Shown: one piece after another, positions 14,334 to 26,300 of the stretch
Layout of the letters: each line of letters opens with the position of its first letter
Numbering within the stretch: the stretch's first letter is position 1
Assembly (NCBI RefSeq): GCF_964355755.1
Contig: NC_092679.1
Coordinates: 18,158,932-18,218,931, forward strand
DNA from: Antedon mediterranea
Lineage: Eukaryota; Echinodermata; Crinoidea; Comatulida; Antedonidae
Direction of reading: 5' to 3'
Length of the DNA: 60,000 nucleotides
Notes under the pieces: model-generated
The model's database searches: none
What the model saw: the letters and a program-made list of their open reading frames with translations, nothing else
What the model was told of the DNA's origin: nothing
Program-made: the position numbers and the translations under genes

Positions 14334-17300
14334 GTAAGTTTGATATTTTTATCTGCATTAGCAGGCCTTGTCTTTTGAAAATTTTCGGTGTTCTACAAAT
14401 TCTACTCAATTTATTCAGGAATGCTGTAGGTGTGCTGTTTGTATTTTGGTTTGTGGAAGTTTACCAAATTTAAGCGTGTTGTAAATCGCACTCCTCAAGG
14501 GCAGTTTAGAAGTGTGTTACAGTAGGTGAGTGAGTGATCGCACTCACTCGCCTTAAAAGACCAGGCCTGCATTAGGAAAGAGTTTAAAGATTGGATTACA
14601 CTGTACATTTTATTATTATCAATCCCTATTTATAGGCCTATCACATTGGTATTAAAAAGTATAGTATATTATTACACATGGCCAATACCATGTTGTAAAG
14701 GAAATTGATGCTTATTAACTAATAACCTATATACTATTGATTGAATTGTTTATTGTTTCAAACAAGGTTTAGCAATATGCCCTTTATGTTAAAAATGTTA
14801 GTTAGTTGTTGGTATATCAATACTTCTCTATGCACTCCATTATATTGGGAATAAATGATACACTAAATAAAATTCAAATCAAATCCTAATTTTATACAGA
14901 AGGGGTAAAAAATGTGGGGTAAAATGCATTAGTTTTTGGTTAAAAATAGTAATTGATTTTGTTTTGATTGACATATGAAGTGACTATACTACATGATTCA
15001 ATCACTTATAATTTAAATAATTCCCTATTCAATTATTTGTTGTCAGTGTGGTAACTCTGTTTGTATTCATTGATATGCTTACATTTTCTTAGGAGATGCC
15101 CCTAAAAGTGACATAGATGTTGGTGTAGGAGGTGTTGCCATATCCGGAGATGTTGATATCAAGACACCAGATATTGATGTAAAAACACCAGATGCTGATA
15201 TTGACGTAAAAGCAGATGTCGATGTAAAGAAACCGAAAGGAGGATTTGGAGTTAAATTACCTAAAATTAAAGGTTCTGCAAAAACACCAAAGGTGAAAGG
15301 AGATGCCAAATTAAAAGGGGAAATAGATGGTCCCAGTGTTAATGTAGATGCACCAAAAGTTGATGATCCAAAGCTTGATATTGATGCCTCTGGTGGATTT
15401 GATGTTGACGGCAGTCCAAAAAAGAAAAAAGGATTTGGATTTGGAATAAAATTTCCTAGTTTTAATTTTGGATCTCCAAAAGGGTCTGCAGGAATTGACG
15501 TTGATGCACCAAATGTTGAAGCAAGTGGTGGAGCAGATATTGATGTGAAATCACCAGATGTTGACATTGATGTTAAAACTAAGAAACCTGATGTGTCTGT
15601 TGGAGGAGGAGCAGATGTTGATTTAGTTTCTCCAGGAGTGGACATAGATGTGAAAAGCCCATCAACAGATTTAGATGTCTCTGGACCTGAACTTGGTGGA
15701 GGATTGAAACTTGAAGGTGATGTAGATGTACCCTCTGCTGATCTAGATATAAAGGCTAAAAAACCAGATGTGGATGTTAACATTCCAAAAGCAGAAGCAG
15801 AAATTAAAAAGCCAAAGGTTAAAGGCGGTTTTGGTTTTGGATTTGGTGGTAAGAAAAATCATGATGACAGCTCTTCAGATTCTGATGAGGAAAAGAAGAA
15901 AAAGAGAAAATCATTTGGATTTAAATTTCCTAAATTTTCTGGAAAATCACCCAAAGGAGGAGTTAAAGGTGATATTGGTGTAGATGCTAAATTGCCATCG
16001 GGAGGAATTGACATTGATGGTGGAGGAAAGTTGCCAGCTGGAGGAATTGACGTTGATGCTGGAGGAAAATTGCCATCGGGAGGAATTGACATTGATGCTG
16101 GAGGAAAGTTGCCATCTGGAGATATTGACATTGATGCTGGAAGAAAATTGCCATCTGGAGAAATTGACATTGATGCAGGAGGAAAATTGCCATCTGGTGG
16201 AATCGGGTTTGGAGGTAGTGTTCCATCTGGAGGAATTGATATTGATGCCGGAGGAAAATTGCCATCTGGAGAAATTGATATTGATGCTGGAGGAAAATTG
16301 CCATCTGGGGAAATTGACATTGATGCAGGAGGAAAATTGCCATCTGGTGGAATCGAGTTTGGAGGTAGCGTTCCATCTGGAGGAATTGACATTGATGCAG
16401 GAGGAAAGTTGCCATCTGGAGAAATTGACATTGATGCAGGAGGGAAATTGCCATCTGGAGATATTGAAGTTGGAGGTGACGTACCATCTGGAGGAATTGA
16501 CATTGATGCAGGAGGAAAATTGCCTTCTGGTGGAATTGATATTGGTGCAGGAGGAAAATTGCCATCTGGAGGAGTTGGACTGGAAATAGATAGTGGTTTA
16601 CCAAAAGGAGGTCTAGGTGTTGGTGTTGTTGCACCTGCTGTTGATGTCAAAACAACCAAGCCTGATATATCTGTTGAAGGTGATGTCAGTGCTCCTAAAC
16701 CTGATATTCCTGATGTAGGAGGAAACATTGGAGGTGATATTAACATTGGAAGTCCAGATGTCGATATCAAAGCTGGTGGTAAAGTACCAGATGTAGATTT
16801 AGATGCAGGTGTGAAAGTACCAAAACCAAAGGGTAAAGGAAGATTTGGATTTGGCTTTGGTGGGAAAAAAGATAAAGATCAGGATGATAATTCTTCTGAA
16901 TCGGAAGATGAGAAAAAGAAAAAACGAAGATCTTTTGGAATAAAATTGCCACATTTTTCTATCACTTCTCCAAAAGGTAAAGCCAAAGGTGATATTGATG
17001 TCGATGTAGGCGGAAAGATGCCATCTGCTGATTTATCTGGACCAGATGTAAAAGTTGGAGGTGATATTGTGGCACCAAAAATTGATGCTGATGTAAAAAC
17101 ATCAAAACCAGACATTTCAATCGGTACTGGTATTGATGTTCCCAAAGGAAATGTAAAAGCTGATCTTCCTGATGCAGATGCAAACCTAAGTGGTGACATC
17201 AAACTTGCTTCTCCAGATTTAGATCTAAAAGCTGGTGGAAATGTACCTGATGTAGATTTAAATGCAGATGTTAAGGTAAAGAAACCAAAAGCAAAAGGTG

Positions 17301-20300
17301 GTTTTGGATTTGGTGGAAAAAAAGATCAGAGTGACTCGGATTCCGATGATGAAAAGAAGAAGAAAAGATGGTCATTTGGCTTTAAATTTCCTAATTTCTC
17401 TTTCGGTTCTCCAAAGGGAAAAGTAAAAGGTGATTTAGATGCAGATATTGATGCTGATGTTGGAGGAAAATTGCCCTCTGCTGATTTAAATCTATCTGGA
17501 CCAGACGTGAATGTTGGTGGAAGTGGTGGGGCAGACATTGATGCTAAACTGCCAAAAGGAGAAATAAATGTTGATGCCAATGTGGTAGCTCCAAATGTAG
17601 ATGTTGATGTTAAAACTGCCAAACCAGATGTTTCTATTGGTGGTAGTGTTGATGCTGGAGGAAAAGTAGAAACTGACCTCCCAGATGTGGATGGAAAGTT
17701 AAGCGGGGATGTAAACATCGGTTCTCCAAATGTTGATATTGATGGGAAGGTGCCGGACGTTGATGCAAGTGTAAAAGTGAAGAAACCAAAAGCCAAAGGA
17801 GGGTTTGGATTCGGATTTGGGTTTGGCGGAAAGAAAGATCATGAACACAGTGACTCTGATTCAGATGATGATGACAAAAAGAAAAAACGTAGATCATTTG
17901 GAATAAAATTCCCTCATTTTTCAGGCAAATCACCAAAAGTTAAAGGTGATTTAAATGGAGATGTTGATGTTGGAGGAAAGCTACCATCTGGTGACATTGA
18001 TGCAGGAATTAAGGCTCCTTCTGCTGATTTAAATATTTCTGGACCCAATCTTGATGGCGGAGCTGGAATTGATGTTAAAGGGGAACTTCCCAAAGGAGGA
18101 CTTAATATTGGAGGAGACCTTGATGCTGCTGTAGTTGCACCTGTTGTTGATGTAGATGTCAAAGCACCAAAACCTGATGTATCTATTGGTGGTGGCATGG
18201 GTGTTGATGTGCCAAAGGGAGGACTAAAAGCGGATATCCCAGATGTCGATGGAAAACTAAGTGGGGATATTAAAGTTGATGCTCCAGATGTTGATATAAA
18301 AGGTGGTGGAAAGGTACCTGATGTAGATTTGGATGCAGATGTTAAAGTAAAGAAACCAAAAGCCAAAGGAGGGTTTGGATTCGGATTTGGATTTGGCGGT
18401 AAAAAAGATCATGATCACAGTGACTCGGATTCCGATGATGATGATGACAAAAAGAAAAAACGAAGATCGTTTGGAATAAAATTCCCTCATTTTTCTGGAA
18501 AATCACCAAAAGTAAAAGGTGATTTGAATGGAGATGTTGATGTTGGAGGAGAATTGCCATCTGGTGAAATAGATGCTGGAATCAAGGCTCCATCAGCTGA
18601 TTTAGATATTTCTGGACCCAATTTTGATGTCGGAGCTGGAATTGATGTAAAAGGGGAACTTCCCAAAGGAGGACTTCATATTGGAGGAGACCTTGATGCT
18701 GGTGTAGTTGCACCTGCTGTTGATGTTGATGTCAAAGCACCAAAGCCTGATGTATCTATTGGTGGTGACTTGGATATTGATGGGCCAAAGGGAGGGATAA
18801 AAGCTGATATCCCAGATGTTGATGGAAAACTAAGTGGGGACATTAAAGTTGATACGCCAGATGTTGATATAAAAGGTAGTGGAAAGGTACCTGATGTAGA
18901 TTTGGATGCAGATGTTAAAGTGAAGAAACCAAAATCCAAAGGAGGGTTCGGATTTGGTTTTGGTGGCAAGAAACATGATGTTGATATTAAAAAACCAAAA
19001 GCTGATTTATCTATTGGAGGTGGTGCTGACATTGATATTCCTAAAGGTGGCATAAAAGCTGACCTTCCTGATGCTGACGCAAAAGTTGGTGGTGATATCA
19101 AAGTTAGTGGACCACACGTAGACATGGATGTTGATGGCAAAGTACCTGATGTTGATATTGATACTGATGTTAAAGTGAAGAAACCAAAATCCAAAGGAGG
19201 GTTCGGATTCGGATTTGGTTTTGGCGGTAAAAAAGATCATGATCACAGTGACTCGGATTCCGATGATGATGACAAAAAGAAAAAGAGTGGCTTTGGATTT
19301 AAGTTTCCTAATTTTTCATTTGGTTCTCCAAAAGGAAAAGTAAAAGGTGACCTCAATGGGGACATTGATGTAGATATAGGAGGAAAGATACCATCTGGTA
19401 AGATTGACATTGATGCTGGTACAAAAATTCCTTCAGCTGATTTAGATATTTCAGGACCTGATGTTAGTGGTGGAGCTGGAGTAGATACTAAAGGAGAACT
19501 TCCCAAAGGAGGACTTGATATTGGAGGAGACCTTGATGCTGGTGTAGTTGCACCGGTTGTTGATGTTGATGTCAAAGCACCAAAACCTGATGTATCTATT
19601 GGTGGTGACTTTGATATTGATGGGCCAAAGGGAGGGATAAAAGCTGATATCCCAGATGTCGATGGAAAATTAAGTGGGGACATTAAAGTTGATTCGCCAG
19701 ATGTTGATATAAAAGGTGGTGGAAAGGTACCTGATGTAGATTTGGATGCAGATGTTAAAGTGAAGAAACCAAAAGCCAAAGGAGGTTTTGGATTTGGTTT
19801 TGGTGGCAAGAAACATGATGTTGATATTAAAAAACCAAAAGGTGATGTATCTATTGGAGGTGGTGCAGACATTGATATTCCTAAAGGTGGTATAAAAGCT
19901 GACCTTCCTGATGCTGACGCAAAAGTTGGTGGTGATATCAAAGTTAGTGGACCAGACATAGACATGGATGTTGATGGCAAAGTACCTGATATTGATACTG
20001 ATGTTAAAGTGAAGAAACCAAAATCAAAAGGAGGGTTCGGATTCGGGTTTGGATTTGGCGGTAAAAAAGATCATGATCACAGTGACTCGGATTCCGAGGA
20101 TGATGATGACAAAAAGAAAAAACGAAGATCGTTTGGAATAAAATTCCCTCATTTTTCTGGAAAATCACCGAAAGTAAAAGGTGATTTGAATGGAGATATT
20201 GATGTTGGTGGAAAATTGCCATCTGGTGAAATAGATGGTGGAATCAAGGCTCCTTCAGCTGATTTAGATATTTCTGGACCCAATCTTGATGGCGGAGCTG

Positions 20301-23300
20301 GAATTGATGTAAAAGGGGAACTTCCCAAAGGAGGACTTAATATTGGAGGAGACCTTGATGCTGGTGTAGTCGCACCTGTTGTTAATGTTGATGTCAAAGC
20401 ACCAAAACCTGATGTATCTATTGGTGGTGGCATGGATATTGATGTGCCAAAGGGAGGAATAAAAGCTGATATCCCAGATGTCGATGGAAAACTAAGTGGG
20501 GACATTAAAGTTGATTTGCCAGATGTTGATGTAAAAGCCGGTGGAAAGGTACCTGATGTAGATTTGGATGCAGATGTTAAAGTAAAGAAACCAAAAGCCA
20601 AAGGAGGGTATGGATTTGGATTTGGTGGAAAGAAAGATCATGATCACAGTGACTCAGATTCTGATGATGAAAAAAAGAAAAAGAGTGGATTTGGATTTAA
20701 GTTTCCTAATTTTTCATTTGGTTCTCCAAAAGGAAAAGTGAAAGGTGACCTCAATGGTGACATTGATGCAGATATAGGTGGAAAGATACCATCTGGTAAT
20801 ATTGATATTGATGCTGGTACAAAAATTCCCTCAGCTGATTTAGATATTTCAGGACCTGATGTTAGTGGTGGAGCTGGAATAGATGTTAAAGGAGAACTTC
20901 CCAAAGGAGGACTTAATATTGGAGGAGACCTTGATACCAATGTAGTTGCACCGGTTGTTGATGTTGATGTCAAATCACCAAAACCTGATGTATCTATTGG
21001 TGGTGACTTAGATATTGATGGGCCGAAGGGAGGGATAAAAGCGAATATCCCAGATGTCGATGGAAAACTAAGTGGGGACGTTAATATCGATGTTCCAGAT
21101 GTTGATATAAAAGCTGGTGGAAAGGTACCCGATGTAGATTTGGATGCAGATGTTAAAGTAAAGAAACCAAAAGCCAAAGGAGGGTTTGGATTTGGGTTTG
21201 GTGGCAAAAAGCATCATGATGTTGATATTAAAAAACCAAAAGGTGATGTATCTATTGGAGGTGGTGCAGACATTGATATTCCTAAAGGTGGTATAAAAGC
21301 TGACCTTCCTGATGCTGACACAAAAGTTGGAGGTGATATCAAAGTTAGTGGACCAGATGTAGACATGGATGTTGATGGCAAAGTACCTGATGTCGATATT
21401 GATACTGATGTTAAAGTGAAGAAACCAAAATCCAAAGGAGGGTTTGGATTCGGATTTGGATTTGGCGGTAAAAAAGATCATGATCACAGTGACTCGGATT
21501 CCGATGATGATGACAAAAAGAAAAAACGAAGATCATTTGGAATAAAATTACCTCATTTTTCTGGAAAATCACCGAAAGTAAAAGGCGATTTGAATGGAGA
21601 TATTGATGTTGATGTTGGAGGAAAGTTGCCATCTGGTGAAATTGATGCTGGAATCAAGGCTCCTTCAGCTGATTTGGATATTTCTGGACCTGATCTAGAT
21701 GGTGGAGCTGGAATTGATGTTAAAGGGGAACTTCCCAAAGGAGGACTTAATATTGGAGGAGACATTGATGCTGGTTTAGTTGCACCTGTTGTTGATGTTG
21801 ATGTCAAAACACCAAAACCTGATGTATCTATTGGTGGTGACATGGGTGTTGATGTGCCAAAGGGAGGAATAAAAGCTGATATCCCAGATGTCGATGGAAA
21901 ACTAAGTGGGGACATTACAGTTGGTGCTCCAGATCTTGATATAAAAGCTGGTGGAAAAGTGCCTGATGTAGATGTTGATGCTAAAGTCAAAAAACCAAAA
22001 GGTAAAGGAGGTTTTGGATTTGGATTTGGAGGAAAGAAACCAAAGCCAGATATACCTGATACTGATGTTGGTGGGGACATTAAGGTCAGTGCTCCAGATG
22101 TTGATATAAAGGCTGGTGGAAAACTACCTGATGCAGATTTGGATGCAGATGTTAAAGTGAAAAAACCAAAAGCCAAAGGAGGGTTTGGATTTGGGTTCAG
22201 TGGCAAAAAACACAATGATGTTGATGTTCCTAAAGGAGGTATAACAGCTGAACTTCCTGATGCTGATGTGAAAGTTGGTGGTGATATCAAAGTTGGTGGA
22301 CCAGACGTAGACATGGATGTTGATGGCAAAGTACCTGATGTAGATTTGGATGCCGATGTTAAAGTGAAGAAACCAAAAGCCAAAGGAGGGTTTGGATTTG
22401 GGTTTGGTGGCAAAAAGCATCATGACGTTGATATTAAAAAACCAAAAGGTGATGTATCTATTGGAGGTGGTGCTGACATTGATATTCCTAAAGGTGGTAT
22501 AAAAGCTGACCTTCCTGATGCTGATGCAAAAGTTGGTGGTGATATTAAAGTTAGTGGACCAGACGTAGACATGGATGTTGATGGCAAACCTGATGTAGAG
22601 ATAGGTGGCATTGCTGCTGGTCTTCCAAGCGTTGATGTCAAATCACCTAAAGTAGATTCTGATGTGCCAAAGGTAGGAGGTGCTAACATTGAAGCAGATG
22701 TTCCAAAGCCAAAAAAGCCAAAAGCAAAAGGAAGTTTTAAGTTTGGATTCGGTGGAAAGAAACATAGTGATTCAACAACATCATCAAGTGAAGATGAGGC
22801 AGATAAAGGAAAAGGAGGATTTGGTTTCAAATTGCCAAAAATTGGTGGTTCAGTAAAGTCTCCAAAAGGAGCAGCTACAGGTGACGTAGATGTCAAAATT
22901 GGTGCAGATGCTTCAATCAAAGGTGACGTTCCGTCTAAGAAATCTAAAAAGAAAGGATTTGGTTTTTCATTTGGAGGTGGTAAAAAAGGACATCACAGTA
23001 CTACAGAATCTGACACAGATGATGACAAAGGAAAGTTATCTTTTGGAGTTGGAGTTAAAGCACCAAAGGTAGATGTACCAACCGTTGATGCTGATAAAGG
23101 TGATCGTCCAAAAATTGATCTTGCAGGAAAGTTAGCTCCCAAAGCTGAATTCAATTCATCTGGAGATATTTCTGGAGATGTTGGTGGAATAATTGCAGCT
23201 CCATCAATTGATGTAGATGTTGTGAAACCAAATATTGATCTGAATGTTAAGTCATCTAAGCCCAAGGTTGAAATTGATGTGAAAAAGCCAGATTTAAGTG

Positions 23301-26300
23301 GTGGCTTTGGCGGTAACATAGAAGTGCCAGATGCTGATTTTGATGCTGAAGTTCCAGATGTAAATATGGATGCTGACGTAGTTGTACCAAATGTTGATGT
23401 TGATATTAAATCATCAAAACCTTCGATTGGAGGAGGGTTCGGCATAAGCAAACCAAAGACTGATATCGGTAAGTTTGTTTAAATTTGATTTTAGACTTTG
23501 TATATATATATATATATTATATATAATAAAAGTACAAGTATTATATACAAACAAACTCAATTGTCATTATGAACAGTTTAATTTGTTGTGTTGTATTTAT
23601 TATTAAGCTTTCTGTTTGACCATTTCGAAATCTTGAAATAAATCAGCATGTCCCTTTCCCCCTTTCAACTTTTTTAATGGCTGTATATTTATTTATTTCT
23701 CAGATGCAAGTGGTGGAATTGGAAGTGGATTTAATATTGAAGGTGATGCTGATATTAAAACACCTTCTCTTGGTGGAGAGATTAAAGGTGGAGCTAAAGT
23801 ACCATCTATTGGAGGGGGACTAGGAGGTTCTATTGATATTGGAAAACCATCCTTTGGTGGTGGAATAGGGGGTGGGGTCGATATTGATGCACCATCTATA
23901 GGTGGTGGAATTGATGTTGAAAAACCATCAATTGGAAGCGATGTTGATATTAAAACACCATCTATTGGAGGAGGCATAGGAGTCGGAATTGATGTTGACA
24001 AGCCATCAATTGAAAGTGATGTTGATATTAAAACACCATCTATTAGAGGAGGCATAGGCGGTGGAATTGATGTTGAAAAACCATCAATTGGAAGCGATGT
24101 TGATATTAAAACACCATCTATTGGAGGAGGCATAGGAGGCGGAATTGATGTTGAAAAACCATCAATTGGAAGCGATGTTGATATTAAAACACCATCTATT
24201 GGAGGAGGCATAGGAGGCGGAATTGATGTTGAAAAACCATTAATTGGAAGCGATGTTGATATTAAAACACCATCTATTGGAGGAGGCATAGGAGTCGGAA
24301 TTGATGTTGACAAGCCATCAATTGGAAGTGATGTTGATATTATAACACCATCTATAGGAGGTGGAATTGATGTTGAAAAACCATCAATTGAAAGCGATAT
24401 TGATATTAAAACACCATCTATTGGAGGAGCCATAGGTGATAAAGGTGATGTTGATATTAAATTACCATCCTTTGGTGGAGGCATAGGTGGTGGAATTGAT
24501 GTTGAAAAGCCATCTTTTGGAGGAGATATAGGAAGTTCGGTAGATGGTGTAGCACCATCACTTAGTGGCGGAGCAGATGTAAGCATTCCATCTTTTGAAG
24601 GAGGATTAGGAGGTGAAATTGGTACACCATCCCTTCAAAGTGGAGCTCAAGTTGACGTGCCATCTCTGGGAGAATTGGATAATAAGATTGATGTTGATAC
24701 CCCATCACTAGGAGGTGGAATAGGAATAGCTGCTGGAGCTGATGCATCTGGACTTGGCGGAGCGTTATCTTCAGAATCAATTGAAATGGGAGTTGAAATT
24801 GGTAAGTTCATTTAACAAATTATTACATTATTTTTACCATTTTATATCTTTATACAGGTTTATTATATTTATTATTATCTCATATTTTAAAATGATACCT
24901 GCAGGTTTGAACATTAAAGTCAGTAGAATATTGGAGCAGAATACAATGAAACTTTTTTTTGATTTACTGAAAAAAAAAGAAATACACATTTAAAACCTTT
25001 CAAATTTTTACTTAATTTTATCACTTACACTTTCATTTTTTTTCTCCCTAATTTAGAAAGACTGTATTTTGTATATTATATTTTTACATTATTCAATAAT
25101 ATACAGTTAATGAACTTATTACCGATCTCAGCATACACAGTATTATTAAAAAATTGTAGTAGAGGTTTTCATGAAATATTTTCAGAGGGAAGTGAAAAGA
25201 ATGACAGTGAAAAGAAGACCACAAAAAGTGGATTTCCATTCAATTTTGGATTTGGCGACAAATCAAAAGACTCTTTATCCACTTCTACTAATGAAACAAA
25301 AAATAAAGGCATACTTGATTTTCTGCCTAGTTTTGGGTCGAATAAAAAAGTCTCAGATTCCGAATTTAAAATTGACTCTGCAAATTCTGATTTCAATATT
25401 GACTCTCCAAATTCAGATACAGGTTCTTATTTACATATTGAATCTTCTGATATTGATTTGCATAAAACATCTCCTGAAATTAAAGAAGAGACCAAGAGTA
25501 AAAGCCTTTTTGATTTTTTGCCTAGTTTTGGTTCAAACACAACCATATCTGAAACAAAAACTTATTTGCATACCGATGCTTCTAATGCTGATTTGCATAT
25601 TACCTCATCTGATTCTGATTTACTTGAATCATCTCCTAAACCTATTGAAAAGGAAACAACGAGTAAAAGCTTGCTTGATTTTCTCCCTAGTTTTGGGTCG
25701 AATACTAAAGCCCAAGCTAAAACTGATTCTGATTTGAATATCAACTCTCCAAATTCTGATTTGAATATTGCCTCTTATGATTCTGATTTGCGTAAAGGCT
25801 CTCTTGATGGTGATTTGCAAATCACCTCTCCTGACATTGAAAAGAAGACAGTATCAAGTGAAAACAAAGATACTGCTTCTCCAACAGATTCAGAGAGAGA
25901 GAAAGAAAGTGGATTTGGACTCTTCTTTAGTTCAGTCCTTTCCAAAATTGTACCTGATAAGCCAGACTCAAATGTTCAGTCCTAAGGTAATTTTGAGTGG
26001 GTCTGATAACAAAATAATGAAATCAGTTTTGGTGATGCCATTAATTTTGATGGTGATGGTTGAAGTAACAATGGTGATTGTTGAGATGTTTAACAAACAT
26101 AGTTTTAATGTAGGTTTACCTGATGTCCAAGTTGGAAATGACATAAACATTAGTAAACCAAGCTCTGGTTTCGGTTTCAATATTGGAGGTGGTATTGGGA
26201 AGTCGAATATTAATTTGGGGTTTGGTGTAGACAAATCTGGAGGTAGTGCAAATATCGAAAAGCCCAATGTAGAAGTTGGGGGTAATGTTGAAAAACCAGA

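Noticed and set aside
15859-22920. Many overlapping antisense and shifted frames in exon 2
   Set aside because: All share the repeat period of the sense frame and are shadows of the AHNAK-like protein.
25768-26113. 5' part of the frame that continues into exon 5
   Set aside because: Before 26114 this frame is a shifted reading of exon 4 and intron 4; the repeat content starts only after the acceptor.
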